From an uncultured Oscillospiraceae bacterium (GTDB lineage: Bacteria > Bacillota > Clostridia > Oscillospirales > Acutalibacteraceae), in contig UQAZ01000008.1 in the NCBI GenBank assembly GCA_900539165.1, forward strand, positions 35,521 through 99,520: DNA of 64,000 bases, given 5' to 3'. The notes below the pieces were generated by a model that ran no database searches, had not been told where the DNA came from, and worked only from the letters and a program-made list of their open reading frames with translations. Below, in pieces: positions 1 through 8,814 of this stretch. The position numbers and the translations under genes were made by a program. Within the stretch, counting starts at the first letter, position 1. Each line of letters starts with the position of its first letter.

Positions 1-2
1 CA

Positions 3-536
3 AAGCTCAAAGAGGTCAGAGTGGCTGTTCTTCAAGACGATTATATGGACACAGACTTTATGTTCAGCGTGTTTGAATCCAATGTTCAGACCTATGCAAA
101 CAAACTGACAGGTACTCAAGAAAAGCTTGCGGCTGACGAAAAAACCGTTATTCAAAAGGCTTCGACAGGTATCTATCAGGAGCTTTACGGCAAAGACTAC
201 AAGCTCACGACAACCGTAACCGACACAAAGGAATTATCTGCCGATGAGGTCAAGGCTTATGTAACAGGCTACAAGGACAGAGTTGTTCCTATAAGCAAAA
301 AAAACGAAGCCCTTGCGGACACGCTTGACGACGAAAAATCATCAGAAATGAAAGCCGCATTTGACAACCTTAATGTTACAGACAAAATTGAAGCGGTTGA
401 CGAATGCACCGTTGAGGTAACAAATCAAAACGGCGATGTCGTTGCAAGCACAAAGGTTTATGTTGTAAGAATCGGCAACAGTTGGTATGTTGACAATTCA
501 AACACGGACACCGAGCCGCTTTATCTTGTAAAATAA
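3..536 (+). CDS. C-terminal part of an unidentified protein, probably secreted or membrane-anchored (partial)
   Basis: The reading frame is open to the left edge, so the true start lies outside the window; the GTG at 21 is in frame but has no convincing ribosome-binding site. The visible 178 residues are lysine-, aspartate- and threonine-rich with no membrane segment. They end in a small beta-rich region containing RIGNSWYVD, a pattern seen in the C-terminal domains of Firmicutes lipoproteins and other extracytoplasmic proteins. A hairpin terminator follows directly, so this is the end of its transcript and it is not part of the ftsEX operon. I do not recognise the family; an extracytoplasmic location is inference from composition only. 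Confidence 0.6.
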   Translation, partial: KLKEVRVAVLQDDYMDTDFMFSVFESNVQTYANKLTGTQEKLAADEKTVIQKASTGIYQELYGKDYKLTTTVTDTKELSADEVKAYVTGYKDRVVPISKKNEALADTLDDEKSSEMKAAFDNLNVTDKIEAVDECTVEVTNQNGDVVASTKVYVVRIGNSWYVDNSNTDTEPLYLVK

Positions 537-546
537 ATATTTTTCA

Positions 547-587
547 CCGTCCCCCATTGCGAACATCGCCTTGAGGGGCGGTTTTTT
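547..587 (+). terminator. Rho-independent terminator after the first gene
   Basis: An imperfect GC-rich stem (CCGTCCCC at 547-554 against GGGGCGG at 575-581, one bulged T) is followed by a run of six T. It separates the partial first gene from ftsE. Confidence 0.7.
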
Positions 588-654
588 CGCCTTTTTTCGT
601 CCGAAATTGTTTACATATCTGTAACAAAATTTACAAAAAAATTACGCAAAAGAC

Positions 655-683
655 TTGATATAATTGACGATATGTTATATTAT
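655..683 (+). promoter_or_regulatory. Sigma-A promoter of the ftsEX-M23 operon
   Basis: TTGATA (655-660) and TATTAT (678-683) are separated by 17 bp, each one mismatch from consensus. It leaves a leader of roughly 90 nt before ftsE. Confidence 0.65.
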
Positions 684-779
684 AACAATGATAAAAAAGT
701 GTTCGTGCAAGTCTCGAACGCTGCAAAAACGGCGAAAAGCCGTATTGAAACCAGATGAATTTTGTTAGGAGTAATTGTC

Positions 780-1646
780 GTGATTGAATTTAAGGATGTC
801 ACAAAAGTATATGACAGTAACGACACTCACGCTCTCGAAAAGGTAAATATCAAAATCGAGGACGGAGAGTTTGTTTTCGTTGTAGGCTCCTCAGGTGCGG
901 GTAAAAGTACCTTTCTCAAGCTTATTATGCATGAGGAAAAGCCTACCGAGGGCGAGGTAGTAGTAAACGGCTACTCCTCTGCCACTATGAAAAAGAAGCA
1001 GGTTCCTTATTACAGAAGAACAATGGGAATCGTGTTCCAGGATTTCAGAATCATACCAAAAATGAGTGTTTATGATAATGTTGCATTTGCAATGCGTGTT
1101 ATCGGCACGGGCGAAAAGGAAATCAGAAAGAGAGTTCCTTACATTCTCCAGCTTGTAGGTCTCAGTCAAAAGGCAAGGTCTATGCCAAACGAGCTTTCGG
1201 GCGGTGAACAGCAGAGAGTTTCGCTTGCAAGAGCGCTTGTAAACAACCCTAAGCTCATCATTGCGGACGAGCCTACCGGTAATGTAGACCCTGAGATGAG
1301 CCACGAAATCGTAGACCTGCTCACAAAAATCAATAACAGCGGTACAACGGTCGTAATGGTAACCCACGAACACGACCTTGTTCGTACCTTCCAGCGCAGA
1401 GTAATTGTTATTCAGCACGGTAAGGTTGTTTCCGACACACCCGACCCGACCTATGCAAAGTTTAACACCAAAGAGGTAAACAAAAAAGCTCCTGCCGCTA
1501 TGTACTACTATGAGGAAAATGTTAAGCAGGAAAACATTACAGAGGTTTTTGATAACCTTGAGGATGTTACCTCAGCAAAACAGGACGACACCGACACCGA
1601 CGGCGAGGTTGACCTTAACGATTTAGCAAACGGAGGTGAGCAGTAA
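780..1646 (+). CDS. ftsE: FtsE, ATPase of the FtsEX cell-division complex
   Basis: Cytoplasmic ATP-binding subunit of FtsEX, an ABC-type complex that does not transport but activates peptidoglycan hydrolases at the septum. Visible are Walker A (GSSGAGKST), the ABC signature (LSGGEQQR) and Walker B with catalytic Glu (LIIADEPTG), plus the H-loop (VMVTHEH). I choose the GTG at 780 because AGGAG lies 8 nt upstream and the family starts at IEFKDVTKVY; a TTG at 762 is also in frame. The protein has 288 residues, about 60 more than usual, because of an acidic C-terminal tail (about 225-288) with low similarity to anything I know. The stop overlaps the ftsX start by one base (TAATG), so the two are translationally coupled. 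Confidence 0.95.
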   Translation: MIEFKDVTKVYDSNDTHALEKVNIKIEDGEFVFVVGSSGAGKSTFLKLIMHEEKPTEGEVVVNGYSSATMKKKQVPYYRRTMGIVFQDFRIIPKMSVYDNVAFAMRVIGTGEKEIRKRVPYILQLVGLSQKARSMPNELSGGEQQRVSLARALVNNPKLIIADEPTGNVDPEMSHEIVDLLTKINNSGTTVVMVTHEHDLVRTFQRRVIVIQHGKVVSDTPDPTYAKFNTKEVNKKAPAAMYYYEENVKQENITEVFDNLEDVTSAKQDDTDTDGEVDLNDLANGGEQ

Positions 1647-2614
1647 TGTCAGGTTCAAGCTTTAATTACCTCATCAAAGAGGGTTTTAGAAACACCTGGA
1701 CAAACCGTATGATGTCTATTGCATCTATCTGCGTTCTGCTCAGCTGTTTGGTTATCATTGGCTCGGCTTCTATGATTTTCTTAAATATCGAATCCCTTGT
1801 GGATAAAATTGAAGCCGAAAATGTTATTATGGTTTATATCGGAGACAAAACTCTTGCAGAAAGCAATGAAAGCGACGCTCTCGACATAGACTCCACAATT
1901 ACCCAAGAAGATATTGACAAAATGGGCGACGAACTCAGAGCAATGAGCAATGTCCAAAATGTTGAATTTGTATCAAAGGAAGAAGCTTGGGAGGATCAGC
2001 TCTCCACTATGGAGGACGCTCAGGCACAGCTGTTCAAGGAGGAAACCGACAAAATTCCGCTTCCGAACGCATATAAGGTAACAGTTAGCGATTTGGCACA
2101 GTTTGACCAAACGGTTGACGAAATCAAACAGCTTGATAACATCTACACCGTTCGCCAAAACACCGACCTTGCAAGAAAACTTGACACCCTTTCAAGAGGA
2201 ATCAGCATTATTGCAATCGTAATCATCGCAGTTCTTTTCGTAATTTCGATGTTTATTATTTCAAACACAATCAAGCTTACCGTTTACTCACGCCGACTTG
2301 AAATCAGCATTATGAAAAGCGTTGGCGCAACAAACGGCTTCGTTCAGCTTCCGTTCGTTGTTGAGGGCGTAATCCTCGGCATAGTATCGGGTGTGCTTTC
2401 ACTCGGTGCGGTTTGGGGCATTTACGAGCTTGCAGTATCAAGGCTCGGATATGTATTCTCCGAAATAGGTCTTGACCCGCTTGCATTCACCGATTACGCA
2501 TTAATTATGCTCGGCGTATTCGTTGCCATCGGTATCATCAGCGGTGTAGGCGGTTCACTCATTACAATGAGAAAATATTTGAATAAGGAAGGCAGTGAGA
2601 TAAGTGCGATATAA
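1646..2614 (+). CDS. ftsX: FtsX, membrane subunit of the FtsEX cell-division complex
   Basis: Integral membrane partner of FtsE. It has the FtsX layout: a cytoplasmic N-terminus, TM1 (about 22-45), a large extracellular domain (about 46-185) that in relatives contacts the hydrolase coiled coil, then three more helices (about 188-212, 235-262, 285-310). The extracellular domain is acidic (SESDALDIDSTITQEDID). At 322 residues it is slightly longer than typical Gram-positive FtsX. Ribosome-binding site GGAGGTGAG lies inside the end of ftsE. The next gene, an M23 hydrolase, starts 11 bases before the ftsX stop, which strongly suggests that the hydrolase is its partner. Confidence 0.95.
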   Translation: MSGSSFNYLIKEGFRNTWTNRMMSIASICVLLSCLVIIGSASMIFLNIESLVDKIEAENVIMVYIGDKTLAESNESDALDIDSTITQEDIDKMGDELRAMSNVQNVEFVSKEEAWEDQLSTMEDAQAQLFKEETDKIPLPNAYKVTVSDLAQFDQTVDEIKQLDNIYTVRQNTDLARKLDTLSRGISIIAIVIIAVLFVISMFIISNTIKLTVYSRRLEISIMKSVGATNGFVQLPFVVEGVILGIVSGVLSLGAVWGIYELAVSRLGYVFSEIGLDPLAFTDYALIMLGVFVAIGIISGVGGSLITMRKYLNKEGSEISAI

Positions 2615-3803
2615 AAGAATTTTATCGATAATTTTATCTGTAATCTTTGTTTTCGGCGCTGCAACCTCCTCGCTTTCAGTCTATGCAAAAACCTATACTC
2701 AGGCGGATATTAACCGACTGAAGGAAAAGAACGCAGAGGCTCAAAAGCAAATTGATTCTCTCGCAAATGAAAAGCAAAAAACCGACGAGTATATCACTGC
2801 GCTTGATAAAAAAATTCAAGTGATTCAGGATCAGATTAAGGCTCTCGAATCGCAGAGAAGCGACCTTGAAAGCAGTATCAAGGACATAGAGGCAAAAATC
2901 GCAGATACCGAAGCAGAAATGCAGCGTATCAGAGATGAAATCGAAGCAAAGCAAAAGGAGTATGACAAGATTTTCAACGAATACTGTCAGCGCCTCAGAG
3001 CAATGTATGTTTCAGGTCAAGCAAGCAACCTTGAGGTTTTGCTCACCTGCTCCGACATCAGTTCGATTCTTACCAGAAGCGAGATGATTAAATCCGTTTC
3101 ACGCAAGGACAGCAAAACCCTTAACGAGCTTACAAAAAAGATGGAGGAAATCTCCAAGGATAAGGCTTCCCTCGAAAGAAAGAAGCTTGAGCTTAACGAG
3201 GATAAGGAAAAGCTTGACTCTCAAAAGAGCGAGCTTGACAAAAATATTAAGGATGTCAATTCATCAAAGTCCGAGCTTGATGCCGAAATGGCAAAGGCTA
3301 ATGCGGCTATGAGGGATATAAAGGACAGCATCAGCGAATATCAGGAAACAATCGACAATAACTCTGAAGAAATGCAAAGAATATCGAGAAAGATTCGCCA
3401 GTCAAGTTCTTCAGGAAACGGTGCATTCAGCGGTTCTATGAGATACCCTACCGATTCAACAACAATTTCGGCAGGTTATCCTACATATTCAAGCGGTCGT
3501 TGGCACGGCGGCGTGGACTTCCCTGTTCCGCCAGGCTCAAATGTCTATGCGGCTGCATCGGGTACCGTAACCGTGGCAATGAATCTTGAGACGAGCTACG
3601 GTCACTATCTCGTAATCGACCACGGCAACGGACTTTCAACCCTTTATGGTCATAACACCACTTTATATGTAGGAGTAGGCGACCATGTAAACAAGGGACA
3701 GGTTATCGCTTCAAGCGGCAGCACGGGAAATTCGACAGGTCCGCACTGTCATTTTGAGGTTAGAATTAACGGTAATCAGGTTAATCCTATGAACTACCTA
3801 TAA
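2604..3803 (+). CDS. Secreted coiled-coil M23 peptidoglycan hydrolase, first of three (PcsB/EnvC-like)
   Basis: Predicted FtsEX-controlled murein hydrolase or hydrolase activator. Residues 1-29 form a signal peptide ending near VYAKT; residues 30-270 are heptad-rich coiled coil; about 285-399 are an M23 (LytM) domain. The zinc ligands are present: HGGVD near residue 302 and HCHF near 380, preceded by the STGNSTGPH block, so the domain should be catalytically competent, unlike degenerate EnvC. The GTG start at 2604 lies inside ftsX behind GGAAGG, implying coupled translation. A hairpin terminator follows. The order ftsE-ftsX-coiled coil/M23 resembles EnvC/PcsB systems, but the catalytic domain is M23 rather than the CHAP of PcsB. 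Confidence 0.88.
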   Translation: MRYKRILSIILSVIFVFGAATSSLSVYAKTYTQADINRLKEKNAEAQKQIDSLANEKQKTDEYITALDKKIQVIQDQIKALESQRSDLESSIKDIEAKIADTEAEMQRIRDEIEAKQKEYDKIFNEYCQRLRAMYVSGQASNLEVLLTCSDISSILTRSEMIKSVSRKDSKTLNELTKKMEEISKDKASLERKKLELNEDKEKLDSQKSELDKNIKDVNSSKSELDAEMAKANAAMRDIKDSISEYQETIDNNSEEMQRISRKIRQSSSSGNGAFSGSMRYPTDSTTISAGYPTYSSGRWHGGVDFPVPPGSNVYAAASGTVTVAMNLETSYGHYLVIDHGNGLSTLYGHNTTLYVGVGDHVNKGQVIASSGSTGNSTGPHCHFEVRINGNQVNPMNYL

Positions 3804-3839
3804 GAAATGCATATGTATAACTAATCAAATACAGTCAAA

Positions 3840-3871
3840 AATGCTACGGAGTAATCACCGTGGCATTTTTT
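3840..3871 (+). terminator. Terminator after the first M23 gene
   Basis: A 10-bp stem (AATGCTACGG at 3840 against CCGTGGCATT at 3858, one G-T pair) with an 8-nt loop is followed by six T. It suggests that the second and third M23 genes need their own promoter or depend on read-through. Confidence 0.8.
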
Positions 3872-3979
3872 GTTAAATAAAATTGTAAACATTATAAAAA
3901 ATACATAATTTTCATTTTACTTATAATAATAAATGTGTTAAAATATATTGTGAGTAAAAATATTTGGAGGCGATTTAGT

Positions 3980-5401
3980 ATGAAAAAGTCAATTAAGCAA
4001 ATTCTTTCTGTATTTCTCAGCGTTTGTCTGATTTTTTCGTGCTTTACTTTCGGCGGCGCATCGGTTGTTAATGCTTCTCAGGAGGATGACAGAGCAGAGC
4101 TTCAGCAAAAGCTCGACAAAATTGACGCAAAGCTTGATGAATTAAAAAAAGAAAAATCGGACACTCAGGAATATATAAATGCCCTTGATGAAAGGCTGGG
4201 CTATCTCAGACAGCAATACAACACTACCGAGCAGGAAGCAAAGGACACAACTGCAAAAGTGGAGAAGCTGGAGACCAGCATTGAGGACAACGAAATCACC
4301 CTTGCACAAACAAAGGTTGATATTTCCGCATTACAGGAAAACGCAGACAAGCTTCAAGCAGAATTTGAAGAAACCTATGTCGGATACTCAAAAAGAATGA
4401 GAGCGCTTTATGTCAGCGGTAATTTGGAAAGCGTGCTTACCTTTGTACTTGACAGTGATTCGCTTACAAATCTTTTGACACGAATGGAAATGATTGCTTC
4501 CGTCACAAGGCGAGACAACAAGCTGATGAGCAAGGTTAAGTCCGAATGTGACGCTATAATCAAAACGCAAAACGAGCTAAAGGAAAAAGAAGCAGAGCTT
4601 GAAAAAACTCAAAGCATTCTTTCATCCGATACGGCAAACCTCAAGGTGCAAAAGGTAAATCTTGCAGAAAAGCAAAAGGAAATGCAGGCAAAGAGCAAGA
4701 CCATTGCTCAACAGCAAGAGGAGGCTAATGCCGCACTTCAAAAAATCAACGACGACACAAAGCAATACAGCGAATTTCACGATATGACACAGGACGAAAT
4801 CGACGCCCTTGACAGACTTATCGCAGAGCAAGACAAAAAATATCCCGATACCGCAACCACCACGACCACAAAACCGCAAGCCGAGCCGACAAAGCCTAAT
4901 TCGTCGGGCGGTACAACTACTACAACACGCCCGTCGCAAAGTTCAAGTTATATTTCTATGACCTACCCTTGCCCGAGCTTTACCACAATCACCTGCGGCT
5001 ACGGCGATTACAGCGGTCATACGGGATGCGACTTTTCAACCGGCGGAAATGTAAACCAAAAAATAGTTGCCGCCGAAAGCGGTACGGTTATCATATCAAG
5101 AGACATCACCTGCAACCGCAGCACCTGCCACAGAAGTTATCACGGCGGCGGATATTGCAGCTACGGCAGATACATTGTAATCCGCCACGACAAGCCGAAC
5201 AAAAGTGGCAAAACCGTATACACTCTCTATGCTCACAACAACGCCCGCTATGTTTCTGAGGGCGACCGTGTAAGCAAGGGACAGCAGATTGCGGCAAGCG
5301 GCTCAACCGGAAATTCGACAGGCCCTCATCTTCATTTCGAGGTAAGAGTAGGCGGCTCGTCACAAAGCAACGCAGTAAATCCTGTATACTATTTACCGTA
5401 A
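3980..5401 (+). CDS. Secreted coiled-coil M23 peptidoglycan hydrolase, second of three, with Thr-rich linker
   Basis: Same architecture as its upstream neighbour: signal peptide (about 1-30), long coiled coil (about 34-285), then M23 domain (about 330-473). It differs in a low-complexity Thr/Pro/Ser linker (about 290-325, with runs of five Thr) and in an insertion in the M23 fold with four cysteines (CNRSTCHRS...GGGYC, about residues 375-391). Zinc ligands HTGCD (about 346) and HLHF (about 450) are intact. The start ATG at 3980 has TTGGAGG nine bases upstream; an in-frame extension to 3935 lacks a site and would bury the signal peptide. It likely cleaves or binds peptidoglycan outside the membrane; linkage to FtsEX is inferred from position. 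Confidence 0.86.
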   Translation: MKKSIKQILSVFLSVCLIFSCFTFGGASVVNASQEDDRAELQQKLDKIDAKLDELKKEKSDTQEYINALDERLGYLRQQYNTTEQEAKDTTAKVEKLETSIEDNEITLAQTKVDISALQENADKLQAEFEETYVGYSKRMRALYVSGNLESVLTFVLDSDSLTNLLTRMEMIASVTRRDNKLMSKVKSECDAIIKTQNELKEKEAELEKTQSILSSDTANLKVQKVNLAEKQKEMQAKSKTIAQQQEEANAALQKINDDTKQYSEFHDMTQDEIDALDRLIAEQDKKYPDTATTTTTKPQAEPTKPNSSGGTTTTTRPSQSSSYISMTYPCPSFTTITCGYGDYSGHTGCDFSTGGNVNQKIVAAESGTVIISRDITCNRSTCHRSYHGGGYCSYGRYIVIRHDKPNKSGKTVYTLYAHNNARYVSEGDRVSKGQQIAASGSTGNSTGPHLHFEVRVGGSSQSNAVNPVYYLP

Positions 5402-5465
5402 GGAAATCACGACAGCAAACACCGTCGTTTCACTTAAAGACTTTACAATCAGCACATTTTATTCG

Positions 5466-5498
5466 GCAAGCGTGAGTAACCCAGCTCGTATCGCTTGC
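5466..5498 (+). promoter_or_regulatory. Hairpin in the leader of the third M23 gene
   Basis: GCAAGCG (5466-5472) and CGCTTGC (5492-5498) form a perfect 7-bp stem with a possible inner TGAG/CTC(G) pairing, ending 22 nt before the TTG start. There is no T-run, so it is not a terminator. Role unknown. Confidence 0.35.
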
Positions 5499-5520
5499 AA
5501 ACCTAAGGGGTAATCACACA

Positions 5521-6933
5521 TTGAAACCATCAATAAAAAAATCCTTGGCAATACTGTTTTCGCTGATAATGGCATTTTCGTCATTATCGGCGGTGGTTTA
5601 TGCCGAGGACGATACCACAACCACTACACAGCCTACTACCATCTCTAAGGAGGAGGCAGAAAAAATCCTCAATGAGCAAAAAGCCGACCTTGCGCAAAAG
5701 CTAAAGGACAGCGAAGAAAAGCTTTCCAAATTCTCAGCCGAGCAAAAGGTTACTGCCGAATACATAGAAGCACTTGACGAAAAAATAGGCTATCTCAACG
5801 AAGATTTAACCCTGCTCGACAAACAGGTTAAAGACGCAAGCGAAAAGGTTGACGCACTCACAGCAGACATAAATATCCTCACCGAGCAAATCGAGGCGGT
5901 GCAAAAGGAATTTGACGAAGCGTCCGCAAAGCTCGACAAGCTTTACAAAGCCTTTAAGACCACCTACAACGCATACTGCCTCAGAATGCGTGCAATGTAT
6001 GTTTCAGGCTCGGGAAGCGTTATCATCGCACTTCTTACGAGCAAGGACATCAGCCAGCTTTTTTCAAGATACGAAATGATTAAAGCCGTGTCAAAATCCG
6101 ACTCGGCTCTGCTCAACGAAATAAACGGAAAAATTGACGAAATCTCGGCACAAAACGAAGAAATAACAAGCAAAAAGGACGCACTCGAATCCGACAAGGA
6201 AACTCTTGACCAAAAACAAAAGGAGCTTGTCGCAAACCAAAAGAGCATTGAGTCTAACCAAAGCGAAATCGCATCTAAAAAAATCACGCTTGCAACGGAC
6301 AGAGCAGAAAGCGACTCCCTGCTTGCAAAATATACTGCCCAAACAAAAATGTATACCGAGTACAAGTACGAGGACGAGGAGCTTATCAAAAGGGTCGATA
6401 AGGAAATCAGCGACCTACTCAGCGGACTTAAAACACCCGATGAAGTAACAACGGCAAATTCATCCGATATACACAAGGGTGAAGCAAGCTATGAAAGCCA
6501 ATCCTCACAGCTTTACACAATGAGCAACGGAGTGCTGAATATGCGCTATCCTACCGATTCTAAGGCGACTTCGGAAACCTTCGGCTCATACAAAGGACAC
6601 ACCGGCGTTGACTTCCCTGTTATGCAAGGCTCAAATGTTTATGCCGCACAAAAGGGTATCGTTATCGCCTCAACAGACATAAAGGATTCAAAGGGCAACT
6701 ATGCCTCCTACGGCAGATACATTATGATTTACCACGGCACAGATGCCAAGGGCAGAAAAATCGTCACCCTTTACGCACACAATTCGACAAGGCTCGTCAG
6801 CGTCGGTCAAACGGTGGCAAAGGGTCAGGTTATCGCCTATGCAGGTTCAACCGGCAACTCCACGGGGCCGCACTGCCACTTTGAAATCAGAATGGACGGA
6901 GTACCGGAAAATCCGATATACTATCTCAGCTAA
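5521..6933 (+). CDS. Secreted coiled-coil M23 peptidoglycan hydrolase, third of three
   Basis: Third paralogue of the array: signal peptide (1-29, ending VVYAED), a short Thr-rich stretch (about 30-42), coiled coil (about 43-300), and M23 domain (about 340-470). Ligands HTGVD (about 360) and HCHF (about 451) are present with the STGNSTGPH block. It has the same block SGSGSV/CLRMRAMYVSG in the middle of the coiled coil as its paralogues (RMRALYVSG, RLRAMYVSG), probably the hinge of the FtsX-binding hairpin. The start is TTG at 5521, 11 nt after AAGGGG; no ATG fits the signal peptide. Its stop overlaps queH by one base, so the operon continues into tRNA modification and repair genes. Confidence 0.85.
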   Translation: MKPSIKKSLAILFSLIMAFSSLSAVVYAEDDTTTTTQPTTISKEEAEKILNEQKADLAQKLKDSEEKLSKFSAEQKVTAEYIEALDEKIGYLNEDLTLLDKQVKDASEKVDALTADINILTEQIEAVQKEFDEASAKLDKLYKAFKTTYNAYCLRMRAMYVSGSGSVIIALLTSKDISQLFSRYEMIKAVSKSDSALLNEINGKIDEISAQNEEITSKKDALESDKETLDQKQKELVANQKSIESNQSEIASKKITLATDRAESDSLLAKYTAQTKMYTEYKYEDEELIKRVDKEISDLLSGLKTPDEVTTANSSDIHKGEASYESQSSQLYTMSNGVLNMRYPTDSKATSETFGSYKGHTGVDFPVMQGSNVYAAQKGIVIASTDIKDSKGNYASYGRYIMIYHGTDAKGRKIVTLYAHNSTRLVSVGQTVAKGQVIAYAGSTGNSTGPHCHFEIRMDGVPENPIYYLS

Positions 6934-7562
6934 TGAATAAAATTAATTACCAAAAAGAACTTGATAAAATAACGGCTTCGCTCGGTGACAGGGTGCCACG
7001 ACTGCTTTTGCATTCCTGTTGTGCGCCCTGCTCAAGCTACACGCTGGAATATCTTTCGAGATATTTTGAGATAACCGTTTATTACTACAACCCGAATATT
7101 TCGCCGCAGTCGGAATTTGATAAAAGGTTTGCAGAGCAAAAAAGACTTATTGCTTCTCTGATCGCAAAGCATAAAATCGAACTGATTGAGGGCGATTACA
7201 GCTACGACGACTTTTTGCAAATCGCAAAGGGCTACGAAAATATCAGAGAAGGCGGAGAGCGTTGCTTTCGTTGCTATCGCCTAAGACTTGAAAAAACGGC
7301 GGAGCTTGCAAAGGAGCAGGGATTTGATTATTTCTGCACAACACTTTCAATCAGCCCGTTAAAAAACAGCCAAAAAATCAATGAAATCGGCTTTGACACG
7401 GCAAAAAAATACGGTGTCGAATGGTTGCCCTCGGACTTCAAGAAAAAAGAAGGGTACAAGCGTTCAATAGAGTTGAGCAAGGAATACAGCCTTTATCGTC
7501 AAAACTTCTGTGGCTGTGTATTTTCAAAAAAGGAGACAAGCGATGAACAAGCCTCTCGCTGA
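6933..7562 (+). CDS. queH: Epoxyqueuosine reductase QueH
   Basis: Last step of queuosine biosynthesis: reduction of epoxyqueuosine to queuosine at tRNA position 34 by the QueH (DUF208) type, which replaces cobalamin-dependent QueG in many anaerobes. The family cysteines are visible: CCAPCSS near residue 29 and CFRCYRLR near 110, expected to bind the 4Fe-4S cluster and metal site. At 209 residues it has normal length. The ATG overlaps the stop of the M23 gene (TAATG). Queuine or preQ1 supply genes are not in the window. Confidence 0.93.
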   Translation: MNKINYQKELDKITASLGDRVPRLLLHSCCAPCSSYTLEYLSRYFEITVYYYNPNISPQSEFDKRFAEQKRLIASLIAKHKIELIEGDYSYDDFLQIAKGYENIREGGERCFRCYRLRLEKTAELAKEQGFDYFCTTLSISPLKNSQKINEIGFDTAKKYGVEWLPSDFKKKEGYKRSIELSKEYSLYRQNFCGCVFSKKETSDEQASR

Positions 7563-8814
7563 CAGAATCAGACCAACGGAGCTGAGCGATGTTGTGGGTC
7601 AAAAGCACCTGCTCTCGCCCGACAAGGCTCTGTATAATATGATACAAAACGGAGATATACCAAACCTTATTTTTTACGGTCCGTCAGGTGTGGGCAAAAC
7701 CACAGTCGCATCAATTATCGCAAACAAAACAAAGCGTGCATTAAGAAAGCTCAACGGCACGAACGCTTCCACACAGGACATTCGTGACATTGTATCCGAG
7801 CTTGATACATTTCAAGCGCCTAACGGCATTTTACTTTATCTTGACGAAATTCAGTATTTTAACAAAAGGCAACAGCAATCTCTGCTTGAATACATAGAAA
7901 ACGGAAAAATCACCCTCATTGCCTCCACCACCGAGAACCCGTATTTTTATGTTTACTCGGCAATCCTATCACGAAGCACCGTGTTTGAATTTAAGGCAGT
8001 CGAGAGCGACGACATTATCCCTGCCGTAAAAAGAGGCTTTGATTTTCTCTCCGAGGAGAATTCAATTCAAATAACCTACGGCGACGAGGTGTTGAAAAAA
8101 ATTGCATACGGTTGCGGAGGAGATGTAAGAAAAGCGCTCAACAGCGTTGAAAACTGCTATCTTGCCACACCGACAATAGATATGAAAAAGCATATCTCCG
8201 ACGAAACCGCCGCCGAGCTTACACAAAAATCCGCCATGCGCTACGACCGAGACGGAGACGAGCATTACGACATTGTTTCGGCGTACCAAAAAAGTATGCG
8301 TGGCTCTGATGTAAACGCTTCGCTGCACTATCTTGCAAGACTGCTTGAAGCGGGGGATTTGCCGTCTGCGTGCAGGAGACTTATGGTTTGTGCCTGCGAG
8401 GATGTGGGGCTTGCGTATCCTCAAATCATCCCAATCGTAAAGTCTGCCGTGGATGCGGCGATGATGGTAGGCTTGCCCGAAGCGAGAATCCCTCTTGCCG
8501 ACGCTGTGATTATGGTAGCGTCAGCGCCTAAGTCCAACAGCGGAGAAATGGCTATCGACGCTGCGATTGCAGATGTAAAAAAAGGAAATTTCGGCTCAAT
8601 TCCGAGAGCCTTGCAAAACAAGCATTTTGACGGAGAAGACGCAGAGGTAAAGGGACAGCACTATGTTTATCCCCACTCCTACCCCAATCACTGGGTGGCT
8701 CAGCAGTATCTGCCCGACAAAATCAAAAATGCCGTTTACTATAATTACGGCAATAACAAGAACGAGAAAAAATTTAAGGAATATTGGGAAAAGGTAAAAG
8801 GTAAGAATAAATGA
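7543..8814 (+). CDS. rarA: Replication-associated recombination protein RarA (MgsA-type AAA+ ATPase)
   Basis: AAA+ ATPase of the RarA/MgsA/WRNIP1 family, related to clamp-loader subunits and acting at stalled replication forks. Walker A (GPSGVGKTT, about 41-49), Walker B (LLYLDEIQ, about 98) and sensor 1 (ASTTENP) are present, followed by the C-terminal tetramerisation region with AYPHSYPNHW-like HSYPNHWV. The ATG at 7543 is preferred over 7510 because AAAGGAG lies 8 nt upstream and the family begins with PLADRIRP. It overlaps the end of queH by 20 bases. The stop overlaps nth (ATGA). 423 residues. Confidence 0.93.
   Translation: MNKPLADRIRPTELSDVVGQKHLLSPDKALYNMIQNGDIPNLIFYGPSGVGKTTVASIIANKTKRALRKLNGTNASTQDIRDIVSELDTFQAPNGILLYLDEIQYFNKRQQQSLLEYIENGKITLIASTTENPYFYVYSAILSRSTVFEFKAVESDDIIPAVKRGFDFLSEENSIQITYGDEVLKKIAYGCGGDVRKALNSVENCYLATPTIDMKKHISDETAAELTQKSAMRYDRDGDEHYDIVSAYQKSMRGSDVNASLHYLARLLEAGDLPSACRRLMVCACEDVGLAYPQIIPIVKSAVDAAMMVGLPEARIPLADAVIMVASAPKSNSGEMAIDAAIADVKKGNFGSIPRALQNKHFDGEDAEVKGQHYVYPHSYPNHWVAQQYLPDKIKNAVYYNYGNNKNEKKFKEYWEKVKGKNK

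Noticed and set aside
3901..3950. Promoter before the second M23 gene
   Set aside because: Several AT-rich -10-like hexamers (TATAAT, TAAAAT) occur, but none has a good -35 at 17 bp, so no single site could be chosen.
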